A stretch of DNA of 64,000 bases from Kitasatospora sp. MAP12-44 (lineage in GTDB: Bacteria; Actinomycetota; Actinomycetes; Streptomycetales; Streptomycetaceae), in assembly GCF_029892095.1 (NCBI RefSeq), contig NZ_JARZAE010000004.1, positions 6,882,001 to 6,946,000 on the forward strand, given 5' to 3'. The translations under genes and the position numbers were made by a program. Every line of letters starts with the position of its first letter. Position 1 is the first letter of the stretch. The notes under the pieces are model-generated. The model had not been told where the DNA came from, made no database searches, and saw only the letters and a list, made by a program, of their open reading frames with translations. Positions 51,470 through 60,721 of the stretch are shown one piece after another.

Positions 51470-51736
51470 ATGGAACACATGCAAGTGCGGAACAGGCCCC
51501 GAGTGCCGGCGATCCAGTGCGGCGTCGGCGCGACCGGTCGGCGGATCGACCGGCACCTGGCCGTGCTCGGTGCGCCCGCGCTCTCGGTGGTTGACACCGC
51601 CGAAGCGCTCGGCCTGATAAGGGAGCTGACGCCGCGTGGCGTGAGCACTCCGGCGGCTCCGCGTCGTACGGCGCGGGTGTTGCTGCTGGCCCCGTTGCGG
51701 CGGTTGAAGCGCAGCCTCTTCGGCAGCCGCGGATAG
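51470..51736 (+). CDS. Hypothetical protein (88 aa)
   Basis: ATG at 51470 after a G-rich, GGGGTGGG-type site. The protein is basic at the C-terminus (R-R-T-A-R-V-L-L-L-A-P-L-R-R-L-K-R) and has a segment A-L-S-V-V-D-T-A-E-A-L-G-L-I-R-E-L that looks helical. No signal and no known domain. A -10-like TAGTCT lies 40 bases upstream. It could be real, but I cannot name a family. Confidence 0.45.
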   Translation: MEHMQVRNRPRVPAIQCGVGATGRRIDRHLAVLGAPALSVVDTAEALGLIRELTPRGVSTPAAPRRTARVLLLAPLRRLKRSLFGSRG

Positions 51737-51937
51737 CGTCGGCCGCGGACCCGGTGGGAGGGAGACCGACCACCGGGCCTTTTGCATGCCCGGAACCGGG
51801 AGTGGTCGGCCCGCGCAGCGGGCATTGTCGGGCCGTGCCGGTCCGCCCGTCCAGGGTTCGGGCGCACTCGGCGTCCACTCACCCGATATGCCCGAATTCT
51901 TCACCGGATTCTTCTCCTCATGGGCCAGGATGGCGCC

Positions 51938-52360
51938 ATGGCCGAGACCTTCCACTCCCAGACCTTCGAGATCATCACCGGCGACCAGGAGGTCGCCCTG
52001 GACATCACCGATCGCTGCACGGCCTTCCTCGACGACATCGCGTCCGGGCGGGACGGGCTGCTCAATGTCTTCGTCCCGCACGCCACCGCCGGTGTGGCGG
52101 TGCTGGAGACGGGTGCCGGCAGTGATGACGACCTGCTCGCGGTGCTGCGCGACCTGCTGCCCGCCGACGACCGCTGGCGCCACCGGCACGGCAGCCCGGG
52201 CCACGGCCGCGACCATGTGCTGCCCGGCCTGGTCGCCCCGCATGCCACCCTGCCGGTGATCGGCGGGCGAGTGGCGTTGGGCGTCTGGCAGTCGGTGGTG
52301 CTGATCGACACCAACCGGGACAATCCGCGTCGGACCGTGCGGCTGTCGTTCCTGGGCTGA
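51938..52360 (+). CDS. YjbQ-family (UPF0047) protein
   Basis: 140 residues with the family signatures V-P-H-A-T-A-G-V-A-V-L-E, D-D-D-L-L-A-V-L, W-R-H-R-H-G-S-P-G-H-G-R-D-H, P-V-I-G-G-R-V-A-L-G-V-W-Q and V-L-I-D-T-N. Members have been linked to thiamine phosphate synthesis activity in E. coli; the physiological role is uncertain. ATG at 51938 with AGGA upstream; an in-frame ATG at 51920 is possible. Confidence 0.93.
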   Translation: MAETFHSQTFEIITGDQEVALDITDRCTAFLDDIASGRDGLLNVFVPHATAGVAVLETGAGSDDDLLAVLRDLLPADDRWRHRHGSPGHGRDHVLPGLVAPHATLPVIGGRVALGVWQSVVLIDTNRDNPRRTVRLSFLG

Positions 52361-52422
52361 GCGCTGCCGCTTACCGATTCGCCTACTTGCCCCGGGCGGT
52401 GCGCAGCGGGTAGGAAGGCGGC

Positions 52423-52650
52423 GTGACGGACGAATCGAGTACGTACTGCGCCGCTCCCGTGTCTGTGCGGGATGTGCCGAAGGTGCCGGACGCGGTGGCC
52501 GCGCTGACGCCGGGCGCCGAGGGCGCCGGTCCGCGCGCCGACTGCGTCCTGTGCGGCGAGCCGACCGAGTTCGCGGCCGAGCAGCCGGGCAGCACGCTCT
52601 GCCCGGTCTGCGCCTGGCAGCAGGCCCAGCGCGGCGCCTGCTCGGGCTGA
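52423..52650 (+). CDS. Small zinc-ribbon-like protein (75 aa)
   Basis: GTG at 52423 has GGAAGG four bases upstream. The C-terminal half carries C-V-L-C and C-P-V-C pairs about 17 residues apart, a pattern able to bind one zinc ion. The N-terminal half is Ala/Pro-rich. Probably a real small protein; function unknown. Confidence 0.6.
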   Translation: MTDESSTYCAAPVSVRDVPKVPDAVAALTPGAEGAGPRADCVLCGEPTEFAAEQPGSTLCPVCAWQQAQRGACSG

Positions 52651-52727
52651 CGGCGCAGCAACAGCACCGGCCGGCCCGAGCCCTGGACGCAGGTCAGGCC
52701 TCGGACCGGCCGGTCGAGCGGGCCGCC

Positions 52728-54842
52728 TCAGCTGACGGCGAGCCAGCTCTGCGTGCTGCTGGTACTGCCCGGGTTCACCACGGCGGCGGCTCCCGCCGCG
52801 CCGCTCGCCGTGTCGAGCACGTCACCGGTGGCCTTGTTGGTGATCGTCAGGGCGCCGGTACCGGTGTTCTGGGTGACCACCCACTGCTGGTAGGCGTTGT
52901 TCGGGTCGTAGGCGTTGAGCACGCTGACCGGGGAGCCCGCGCCGCCGGTGGCGGTGAGGGTGCCGTGGACCTGGGTGCCGGTGGCGCAGTTGTCGGTGAG
53001 GTGGCTGGTGCCGTCACCGTTGGCCGTGAAGGTCCACTGCTCGGAGGTGTGGGTCGACCACCAGGTGTTGATGTCGGCGCCGCCGCTCGCGGGGGCGCTG
53101 CAGGTGCCGGCCACCTCCAGGACGTTGCCGCTCGGGCCGCCGTTGGAGAGGCTGTGGTACTTGCCGTCGCCGACGATCGCGGGGGTGCGGTTGGTGGTGG
53201 CGCCACTGATCCGGTACATCGCCACGCCGTGCGGGGCGACGGAGGCGCTGATGGCGCCGGTGAAGGTGCCGGTGGCCTGCGACCAGAGGTCCTGGTAGGC
53301 GTAGCTGCTGCCGTTCAGGCCCAGCGCGCTGAGGCTGGTACTGATCGTCTGGGTGTTGGCCGGGTCCTGGTTGATCAGCAGTACGGCGGTGTCGCCGTTG
53401 GAGAGCTGGCGCTTGAGGACGACCGGGGCGGTGGAGGAGTTCGGCGCCGAGCCGACCAGGGTGGCCGGCTTGGCCAGCGCGTCCTGGTCGACGGCGATCA
53501 CGCCGGCGTTCTTGTAGATGGCCAGCGAGGTGCTGCTGAGGCCGGTCGACCAGGTGGTGCCGTTCGAGGTGTGCTGGGAGGCGGCGGCGGTGCGCAGGTC
53601 CGCGCCGGAGATCAGCGGCGCGGCCATCATCGAGAGGATGGAGATCTCGGTGGCCGACTCGGTGTCGGTGAACGGCTTGTGGCAGGTGCAGGTGTCGGTG
53701 ACGCCGTAGAGGCCGTAGACGTCGTTCCAACCGGCGAACATCATGTCCATGTCGTTCCAGCTACCGGGCTTGATGTTCGACGCGTACTGCAGCGAGGTGC
53801 CCAGCGCGGCGCCGTACAGCACTCCGCTCAGGTCGCTCTGGCGGTCGCCGCCGATCCGGCAGAGGTTGGCGACCTGGCCGCACCAGACGCCGGTGGGCGC
53901 GTAGCCGGGGGCGTTGTACTGCGGGGTGCCGGCCGCGGCGATCACCGAGTCCGAGCGTGCCGGGTCGGTCGGGCTCTCCAGGTACGGGATGCCGGAGTGC
54001 ACCGGCTGGGCGGAGACGCTCAGCACCACCTTTGGGCGGCCCTGGGCGGCCGAGGCGGCGTCCAGCGCGTGCTGGAAGGCCTGGACCCGGGCGTACATGG
54101 ACTCGGTGAGCTCCTTGCCCTCGCCCTGGGTCCCGTAGTTGTGCCCGTCCGGGCCGGTGATCGGCGGCCCGTACGGGCAGTCGTCGTACTTGACGTAGTC
54201 GACGCCCCAGGAGACGAAGTCGGCGGCGTCGGTGCTCTCGTGGCCCAGGCTGCCGGGGTGGCCCTGGCAGGTGGTGTAGGTGTCGGTGCCGTAGAGGCCG
54301 AACTTCATGCCCTTGCTGTGGGCGTACCAGGCCAGGTACTGGATGCCGTTCATGGTCTGCCCGTTGACGACCTGGTTCGGGAAGTTGCCCGGGTCCGGGG
54401 TCAGGTGGCCGCTGGTGGGGTCGTTGCCGGTGCCGTCCGTGCCGCTGACGGGGTTGCCGTTGGCGTCGTAGAGCTGCATCGAGCCGTAGGCGGTCTTGGC
54501 GAAGGGGCTGCTCTGCCCACTGCGGTAGCTCTTGGACCAGCCGTCGTCGATCGTCACCGTGTTGTAGCCGGCCGCCACCAGGCCGTTGGCGGACATGTAG
54601 TCGATGGTGTCGATCACCTGCTGCTGGTTGACCCCTGTCCCGAGCGAGTTCCAGGAGTTCCAGCCCATCGGCGGCGTCAGGGCGAGACCGTTGTTCAGCT
54701 GCGGCGTGGGGGTGGCCGCGGCGGCGGTGGCGCTGGGGGCCGCGCCGGTCAGCGAACCGAGCACCAGCAGGGCCGAGGAGAGTGAGACCGCTCCCAGGCG
54801 TAGCAGCCGCGGCCGCGAATCGGTCAACCGGGATTCAAACAT
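52728..54842 (-). CDS. Secreted GH27 alpha-galactosidase with C-terminal ricin-type lectin domain
   Basis: 704 residues. Signal peptide ends near A-T-A (residue 40). The GH27 barrel begins L-A-L-T-P-P-M-G-W-N-S-W-N; the nucleophile Asp220 lies in Y-V-K-Y-D-D-C, and the acid/base Asp in R-I-G-G-D-R-Q-S-D. The antiparallel C-terminal domain follows (about 430-530), then a beta-trefoil CBM13 (about 565-704) with Q-x-W-type repeats. It releases alpha-galactose from plant galactosides. ATG at 54842 with GGAAGG eight bases upstream. A consensus-like promoter with repeated TGACAG lies in front. Confidence 0.93.
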   Translation of the reverse strand: MFESRLTDSRPRLLRLGAVSLSSALLVLGSLTGAAPSATAAAATPTPQLNNGLALTPPMGWNSWNSLGTGVNQQQVIDTIDYMSANGLVAAGYNTVTIDDGWSKSYRSGQSSPFAKTAYGSMQLYDANGNPVSGTDGTGNDPTSGHLTPDPGNFPNQVVNGQTMNGIQYLAWYAHSKGMKFGLYGTDTYTTCQGHPGSLGHESTDAADFVSWGVDYVKYDDCPYGPPITGPDGHNYGTQGEGKELTESMYARVQAFQHALDAASAAQGRPKVVLSVSAQPVHSGIPYLESPTDPARSDSVIAAAGTPQYNAPGYAPTGVWCGQVANLCRIGGDRQSDLSGVLYGAALGTSLQYASNIKPGSWNDMDMMFAGWNDVYGLYGVTDTCTCHKPFTDTESATEISILSMMAAPLISGADLRTAAASQHTSNGTTWSTGLSSTSLAIYKNAGVIAVDQDALAKPATLVGSAPNSSTAPVVLKRQLSNGDTAVLLINQDPANTQTISTSLSALGLNGSSYAYQDLWSQATGTFTGAISASVAPHGVAMYRISGATTNRTPAIVGDGKYHSLSNGGPSGNVLEVAGTCSAPASGGADINTWWSTHTSEQWTFTANGDGTSHLTDNCATGTQVHGTLTATGGAGSPVSVLNAYDPNNAYQQWVVTQNTGTGALTITNKATGDVLDTASGAAGAAAVVNPGSTSSTQSWLAVS

Positions 54843-54902
54843 TCCAAACGCCTTCCGTCGGAGGGACGCCGAAATGGTGGGGTCAGCCGGGTCCCATGTC
54901 GA

Positions 54903-54954
54903 GAATTATTTGGTTTTGTTTGAATCTGTCAACGGGTGTGACAGGAACTGACAG
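54903..54954 (-). promoter_or_regulatory. Promoter of the alpha-galactosidase gene with TGACAG repeats
   Basis: On the minus strand TTGACA (54932-54927), 17 bases, then ATAATT (54909-54904) make one of the best housekeeping promoters in the window. CTGTCA (54926-54931) and TGACAG (54939-54944) form an inverted repeat over the -35 box, and a second TGACAG lies at 54949-54954. A repressor binding here would respond to galactosides; which one is unknown. Confidence 0.7.
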
Positions 54955-54985
54955 AAGTGATCCCGTACTGACGCTCTCAGCCCGC

Positions 54986-57900
54986 TCAGCCCGCCTCCGG
55001 CCCGGTGAGCTGGAGGGTTGAGCCGTGCCGGCCCTTGCGGACCAGCAGCTGGGCCGGGATCCGCTGGCGCAGATCCGCGACATGGCTGACGATGCCGACC
55101 GCGCGGTCGCGCTCGCGCAGGCCGTCCAGCACGTCCATCACCTCCTCCAGCGCCTGTTCGTCCAGCGTCCCGAAGCCCTCGTCGATGAACAGGGTGTCCA
55201 GCGGCATGCCGCCCGCCTCGTCGGTGACCACGTCGGCCAGGCCGAGTGCCAGGGCCAGCGAGGCGAAGAAGCCCTCGCCGCCGGAGAGCGTGGCGGTGTC
55301 CCGCTCGGTGCCCGTCCAGGCGTCCACCACCAGCAGCGACAGGCCCGAACGCCGGCCGCCGGCCGTCCGCTCGTCGCTGTGCACCAGGGTGTAGCGACCG
55401 CCGGACATCCGCACCAGCCGGGCGCTGGCCGCCGCCGCGACCTGCTCCAACCGGGCCGCCAGCACATACGACTCCAGGCGCATCTTCAGGCGGTTGTCGC
55501 CGCCGGTGCCGCCGGCCAGCTGGGAGAGCCGGGTGATCTGGCCGAACTCGGCCAGCAGCGGGGCCAGTTCGCGAGCCAGACCGGTCAACTGCCGACCGAG
55601 GCCGGCCAGCTCGGCACAGCGCGTACGGGCGCTGTGCTCGGCGGCGGAGGCGAGGGTCAGCCGCTCGGTGGCGGCGCGCAGCGCGCCCTGCGCGCCCGCC
55701 GGATCGGCCGGCGGGCGGGCCGCCGCCGCGACCAGCTCGGCATCGGCCAGCAGACCGGTGACCGCCGAGCGCTCGGCGGCCCGCCGCTCCAGGTGATGGC
55801 GCAGCTGCGCCTGCCGCTCGTCCGACAGCCGGACGGCCTCGGCCTCCTGCGGCGTGCCGAAGCCGGCCGCCCGGGCCGCCCGCGTCAGCTCCGCCTCGGC
55901 CTGCGCGAGCCGGTCCGCGCTCTCGGCCGCGGCCCGCCCGGCCGCCGCCGCCGCGCCCAGCCGGCCCGCCAACCGATCCAGGCCGGACGCCCGTTCGGCC
56001 ACCGACGGTGCGTCGCCGCGGGCCGCCGCGACCCGCTGGGACAGCTCCTGCCGCTCGGCGGCCAGCGTCTCCAGGCGCGCGGTGCGGGCGGCCACCCGCT
56101 CGCGGCCGTGGTGCAGCTGGGTGCTGTAGTGCTGCTGCCCCTGCTCCAGCCGCTCGCGGCGCTGCAGCAGCAGGGTCAGCTGCTCGGCGGCCTGCCGGGC
56201 GGCCCGGTGCTCACGGGTCAGCACGGTCAACTGCTCGGCCAACTCGGCGACCGGCTCCTCGCCGGCGGTGCCGGCCGCCGTGGCCGCCTCCACCTGCACC
56301 TGCGTCAGCTCGTCCCGGGCGGTGGCCAGCGCGCGCTCGGCGGACTGCTGGACACCGGCCGCCCGCTCCTCGTCCTGCGGGCCGACCGGCGCACCGGAGG
56401 GCACGGCCGGCGCCGGGTGCGCGGCGGACCCGCAGACCCGGCAGGCCTCCCCGGCGCGCAGCCGGCCGGCCAGCTCGGCGGCCATCCCGTCCAGCCGGCG
56501 GCGGCGCAGCTCCAAGGTGTACTCCTTGGCCTGCAACGCCGCTTCGTGCAGGACGAGCTGGCCCGTCTCGGCCTCGGCGGCCCGGGCGCGCAGCGCGTCA
56601 CGCCGGCGGGCGGCCTCAAGGCGCGCCTGCGTCTCGATCCGGCGGGCGTCCAGCTGCTCGGTGCGGGTGGCGGCCGCCCGGGCCGCGGCCTCCTGCTCGG
56701 TGAGCGCGTCCGACTCGGCCTGGTAGCCGGCCAGCCAGCCCTCGGCCTCCTCGGCCAGCTCCTCGGCCGCGCGCCGGTCGGCGGCCTCGGTGCGCTCCTC
56801 GGCGGCCAGTTCGGTGCAGCGGCGCTCGTCGTCGGCAGCCGACTTCAGCCGGCCGATCGCCTCCCGGACGGCCGCCTCGGCGGCGGTCAGCTCGGCGACC
56901 GCGGCGTCCGGCAGATCTGAGACAGCCGCCAGCAGGCGGCGCTGCTCCTGCTCTGCCGCCCGGGCCCGGCGGTGACCGTCCGCCGCGGTCGCCCGCAGCC
57001 GCAGCGCGGACTCCACGCCGAGGGCCGCCTGCGCCAGCGTCAGCCGCTGCCGGTCGGCGGCGTCCTGCTCCTCGCTCTTCGCCAGCTCGGCCGCCTGGCC
57101 GAGCGCCTCACGGTGGCGGCGCTGGCGACCGGCCAGCTCCTCGGCCTGCGACAGCGCGCGCTGCGCGGCCCGCTGGCGCTGCTCGGCTCCGGCCAGCGCG
57201 GACTCGGCGACCGCCAGCCGCTCGGCCGCGCCGCTGCGCAGCACCGCCGCCCAGCCCAGCGCTGCCGCGGCAAGCTCGCCGTCCGCCGCGCCCGCCTCGC
57301 CCTCCGCCGGGATCCACTCGGCGGCCGGCTCGGCACCCGGACCGGCGGCCTGCCCGGTGCGGCTGACCAGCTCGCGCAGCCGGCGCCGACCCGCCTGCAC
57401 GGCCGCCTCCTGCTGTCGGCGGCGCTCGGCGAGCCAGCCCTCGACCCGGCCGAACCGCGCGGTGTCGAAGAGCTTGCCGAGCAACTCGCCGCGGTGCGTG
57501 GCGTCCGCCTTCAGGAAGCGCGCGAAATCGCCCTGCGGCAGCAGCACCACCTGGCAGAACTGCTCGCGGCTCATCCCGATCAGCCGCAGGATCTCCTCGC
57601 CGGTCTCCTGGTGGGACCTGCTGCCCGCCCGCCAGCCCGGCACGCCCTCCCCGGCGTCGGCGGTCCACTCGCGCAGCAGCGTCTGGGCCTTCTCCAGCGT
57701 CCAGCCGGTGCCGCGCTTCTTGGGGCGCCGCTGCTCGGGGATCCGGGTGATCTCCAGGCGGCGGCCGCCCAGGGTCAGCTCCAGGCGGACCTCGGTCAGC
57801 CGGTCCGGTTCGGCGTGGTCGCTGCGCATCCGGTTGGCCTTGCGGGTGCCGGGCAGCTCGCCGTAGAGGGCGTAGCAGACCGCGTCGAGCACGCTGCTCT

Positions 57901-58021
57901 TGCCGGCGCCGGTGGCCCCGCGCAGCAGGAAGAGCCCGCCGGTGGAGAGCGCGTCGAAGTCCACCTGCTCGCGGCCGGCGAACGGGCCGAAGGCGGTGAC
58001 GGTCAGCTGGTGCAGTCTCAT
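54986..58021 (-). CDS. sbcC: Exonuclease SbcC (Rad50-like ATPase)
   Basis: 1011 residues. Walker A G-A-T-G-A-G-K-S-S at about 36-44, long coiled coils rich in Ala, Glu and Arg, and a zinc hook C-R-V-C in the middle. The C-terminal half has L-S-G-G-E (signature) and L-F-I-D-E-G-F-G-T-L-D (Walker B), then the H-loop V-S-H-V. With SbcD it forms a nuclease that processes hairpins and blocked DNA ends. The ATG overlaps the SbcD stop (ATGA). Confidence 0.95.
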   Translation of the reverse strand: MRLHQLTVTAFGPFAGREQVDFDALSTGGLFLLRGATGAGKSSVLDAVCYALYGELPGTRKANRMRSDHAEPDRLTEVRLELTLGGRRLEITRIPEQRRPKKRGTGWTLEKAQTLLREWTADAGEGVPGWRAGSRSHQETGEEILRLIGMSREQFCQVVLLPQGDFARFLKADATHRGELLGKLFDTARFGRVEGWLAERRRQQEAAVQAGRRRLRELVSRTGQAAGPGAEPAAEWIPAEGEAGAADGELAAAALGWAAVLRSGAAERLAVAESALAGAEQRQRAAQRALSQAEELAGRQRRHREALGQAAELAKSEEQDAADRQRLTLAQAALGVESALRLRATAADGHRRARAAEQEQRRLLAAVSDLPDAAVAELTAAEAAVREAIGRLKSAADDERRCTELAAEERTEAADRRAAEELAEEAEGWLAGYQAESDALTEQEAAARAAATRTEQLDARRIETQARLEAARRRDALRARAAEAETGQLVLHEAALQAKEYTLELRRRRLDGMAAELAGRLRAGEACRVCGSAAHPAPAVPSGAPVGPQDEERAAGVQQSAERALATARDELTQVQVEAATAAGTAGEEPVAELAEQLTVLTREHRAARQAAEQLTLLLQRRERLEQGQQHYSTQLHHGRERVAARTARLETLAAERQELSQRVAAARGDAPSVAERASGLDRLAGRLGAAAAAGRAAAESADRLAQAEAELTRAARAAGFGTPQEAEAVRLSDERQAQLRHHLERRAAERSAVTGLLADAELVAAAARPPADPAGAQGALRAATERLTLASAAEHSARTRCAELAGLGRQLTGLARELAPLLAEFGQITRLSQLAGGTGGDNRLKMRLESYVLAARLEQVAAAASARLVRMSGGRYTLVHSDERTAGGRRSGLSLLVVDAWTGTERDTATLSGGEGFFASLALALGLADVVTDEAGGMPLDTLFIDEGFGTLDEQALEEVMDVLDGLRERDRAVGIVSHVADLRQRIPAQLLVRKGRHGSTLQLTGPEAG

Positions 58022-59187
58022 CGGGGCAGCTCCCGGTTGCGGTCGTCGGACTCCCGGACCTGCTCGAACCCCTCGCGCAGCCAGTCGCGCTCGGCCTCGT
58101 CCAGTTCGACGCCCGGGCGTACGTGGCGGACGAAGCTCATCGCGACCTCCAGGTCGCTGCGCCCGCGCACCCGGGCGGCGTAGGAGGGCAGGCCGTCGCC
58201 GGCCTCCTCGGCCGGTTCGAAGAGCAGCTGGAGGGTGTGCGGGAAGCGCCGTCGCAGACGCTCCATCGGGTCGGCCGGGCGGCCCGGGTCAGTCAGCGTG
58301 GCCTGCACCCAGGACTGCTCGTGCCGCTCGTACGTCTCGTCCTCCAGCAGCTCGGCCAGCGTGCCGCGCAACCGGGCCAGCGGGCGGGGGACCGGACAGG
58401 GGATCCGCTCGGCGGCCACCGTGCCGTCGGCGGCCAGGTCGACCAGCCACATCGACTTCTCCTGGAACTCCTCGGAGAAGGAGTAGGCCAGCGGGGAGCC
58501 GCTGTAGCGCAGGTGCGGGGCGAGGGTCTGGGCGCCGTGCAGATGGCCGAGCGCGGCGTAGTGCACCCCGTCGAAGACGGCGGCCGGGACGGCGGCCACA
58601 CCGCCCACCGCGATGTCGCGCTCGCTGTCGCTGGGCGCGCCGCCGGTGACGAATGCGTGCGCCAGGACGACCGCGCGGGTGCCCGCCGGGCGGTCGGCCA
58701 GATCGGCCCGGACCTGGTCCATCGCCGCGCCGAGCACGGCCGCGTGGCCGCCGCGCTCCAGGCCGAAGCGCTCGCGCACCAGCAGCGGTTCGAGGTACGG
58801 CAGCCCGTAGACGGCGACCGGGCCGTGCTCGTCGCGCAGGACGACCGGGGTCGCGCAGCCCTGCGGGTCGGTGCGCAGATGGATGCCGGCCCGGCCGATC
58901 AGGCCCGCGCCGACGCCGAGGCGGCGGGCCGAGTCGTGGTTGCCGCTGATGAAGACGGCGGGCACGGCCAGGTCGGCCAGCCGGTGCAGCACCTCGTCGA
59001 AGAGCCCGACCGCCTCCAGGCCGGGCAGCGCGCGGTCGTAGACGTCACCGGCGACCAGCACGGCCTCCACCTGCCGCTCGCGCACCACCGCGACCAGGTG
59101 GTCGAGGAAGGCGCGCTGGGCGTCGTGCAGGTTCTCCCGGTGGAAGGAGCGGCCCAGGTGCCAGTCCGAGGTGTGCAGCAGTCGCAT
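58018..59187 (-). CDS. sbcD: Exonuclease SbcD (Mre11-like nuclease)
   Basis: 389 residues. Metallophosphoesterase motifs in order: H-T-S-D-W-H-L-G, V-A-G-D-V-Y-D, I-S-G-N-H-D-S, A-H-A-F and A-L-G-H-L-H-G. A capping domain and the C-terminal SbcC-binding helices follow. ATG at 59187 with GGAG six bases upstream. First gene of the sbcDC operon. Confidence 0.96.
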   Translation of the reverse strand: MRLLHTSDWHLGRSFHRENLHDAQRAFLDHLVAVVRERQVEAVLVAGDVYDRALPGLEAVGLFDEVLHRLADLAVPAVFISGNHDSARRLGVGAGLIGRAGIHLRTDPQGCATPVVLRDEHGPVAVYGLPYLEPLLVRERFGLERGGHAAVLGAAMDQVRADLADRPAGTRAVVLAHAFVTGGAPSDSERDIAVGGVAAVPAAVFDGVHYAALGHLHGAQTLAPHLRYSGSPLAYSFSEEFQEKSMWLVDLAADGTVAAERIPCPVPRPLARLRGTLAELLEDETYERHEQSWVQATLTDPGRPADPMERLRRRFPHTLQLLFEPAEEAGDGLPSYAARVRGRSDLEVAMSFVRHVRPGVELDEAERDWLREGFEQVRESDDRNRELPR

Positions 59188-59425
59188 GAGGTGCTCCGGG
59201 AGGGCCGCGGGGGCGGGGGACGACGGGCGGTGAGAGACGGGGCGGAGGGATGGGGTCGTAGGGATGGATGGCTACTGCGGCGACCCTAGCAACGAGCACT
59301 GACAGTGCGGGTGAGATGCCTGATGGTTGCTGATCGTCACGGAAAGTGGAGTGTCAGTCGCTCTGTGTATGGTCGGCGGCGTCGGGCCAGTGGGTGGTCC
59401 GGTGTGGTGATCAAGGGAGGCAGTC

Positions 59426-60457
59426 ATGTCCGAGAACGCGCAGCGGGACAGGTCCACCGGGCGACCGCTGGGGCTGCTGGTCGGCGGGGGCGGGGGTGCG
59501 CCGCTGGTGCAGCCGGTGGCGCTCGCGGTGGCGGCCGACCTCGTCGACTTCCGCAGCCTGGCGCGCTACGGGATCTTCGGGGACACCGACTACCCGCGCT
59601 ACCTGCACCGGACGGAGTGCCAGTTGCGGGCCGCGCTCGAGCAGGGCCTTGAGGTGCACCTGCGGGTGCTGGAGCCGCTCGACTTCGCGGACTTCTGCGC
59701 GGCGCACGGCATGGCCCCGCAGAGCCCGGCCGCCCGGGTGGCGTACGCGGCCGATCCGGAGCTCGCCGGGGAGCCGTTCCGCTACGACGGCGCGGGGCTG
59801 GCCGGGCTGCTGCCCGAGCTGGTGGCGGACCACCTGGCGCGGGTGCGGATCACGGCGGCCTACCAGGCGCTGCTCGACGCGCTGGGGTCGCCGGACGGGT
59901 GGTGGGAGCTGGCGGAGGAGCTGCTGGCGTACGTCACCGCGGTCTACCTGGCGCTGGTCAAGGGGCTGGGCGGCGGCTGCCACCGGCTGGTGCTGCGGAC
60001 GGGCACGGACCGGGCGAGCCCGCCGCGCGGCGGCGCCGGGGGAGGGGGAGGGGAGCGGGAGGCGGCCACGACGGTGGAGCTCCGCGTAGAGCACGGAGCG
60101 CTGTACGAGCCGACCCGCGGCGCCGAGGCCTTCTGCGTCACGCTCGCCGCCGCCTGCGCGGCCGGGCTGACGGGCGAGTTGCTGGTGCACAGCACCCGCC
60201 CCCGCGGCGCGCGGAGCGGGCGGGGTCGGCGGGCCGGGCGCCCGGGCACGCGGGAGCGGCCGGGGACGGTCCGCGGCTGGGCGCTGGCCGACGGGCGGCT
60301 CACGGCGCTGGATGCGGACGGCGTGCGGGGGCTGCTGGCCCGGCAGCCGGTCGGCGGGGTCGGCGGGCCGGTCGGCGTGGCCGGTCCGGTGCGGGTGCGG
60401 CCGGGCTTCGTCCTGCCGCAGCCGGCGGCCGAGCGGGGCGGTGAGGCGATGGAGTGA
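59426..60457 (+). CDS. Protein of unknown function (343 aa)
   Basis: ATG at 59426 follows AGGGAGG. The N-terminal 200 residues look ordered: G-L-L-V-G-G-G-G-G-A-P-L-V, L-A-R-Y-G-I-F-G-D-T-D-Y-P-R-Y, and a region on D-F-A-D-F-C-A. The middle and C-terminal parts contain Gly- and Arg-rich low-complexity stretches (around 205-215 and 265-285). No signal or membrane segment. I do not recognise the family; similar Leu/Ala-rich proteins occur next to sbcDC in related genomes only as far as I can guess. Confidence 0.65.
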   Translation: MSENAQRDRSTGRPLGLLVGGGGGAPLVQPVALAVAADLVDFRSLARYGIFGDTDYPRYLHRTECQLRAALEQGLEVHLRVLEPLDFADFCAAHGMAPQSPAARVAYAADPELAGEPFRYDGAGLAGLLPELVADHLARVRITAAYQALLDALGSPDGWWELAEELLAYVTAVYLALVKGLGGGCHRLVLRTGTDRASPPRGGAGGGGGEREAATTVELRVEHGALYEPTRGAEAFCVTLAAACAAGLTGELLVHSTRPRGARSGRGRRAGRPGTRERPGTVRGWALADGRLTALDADGVRGLLARQPVGGVGGPVGVAGPVRVRPGFVLPQPAAERGGEAME

Positions 60458-60721
60458 GTTCCGGTCGGCCCGTGTCAAGGGGCCTGTCCGGGGCGGCATG
60501 CTTGCCCCGTGCGGCTGCGAGGACTGTTCATCGACCGCGTGTTCGGGGAAGATCAACAGGTCGGACCCCGCGGTGGCGCGTGCCCGCGCGCCGCCGCCCG
60601 ACAGCCGAAACCTGTGCCGGCCCCGGCCCCGGCCCCCGCGCAGGCACCAGTGACCGCACCAGAGCGGCCGGACCGACCGGCCCGAGACCGGCCCGACCAG
60701 CCCGACACCGGAGGGGGATGC

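Noticed and set aside
52551..54785. Plus-strand open frame opposite the alpha-galactosidase gene
   Set aside because: Val/Gly/Arg-rich shadow of the real gene, typical of very high GC DNA.
55025..56920. Plus-strand open frame opposite sbcC
   Set aside because: Gly/Arg/Gln-rich shadow; sbcC motifs on the other strand are complete.
60509..60721. Possible 71-residue N-terminal extension of the Nudix protein from a leaderless GTG
   Set aside because: The -10-like CATGCT lacks the initial T and the extension is Pro/Ala low-complexity, while the ATG at 60722 has a strong ribosome site.
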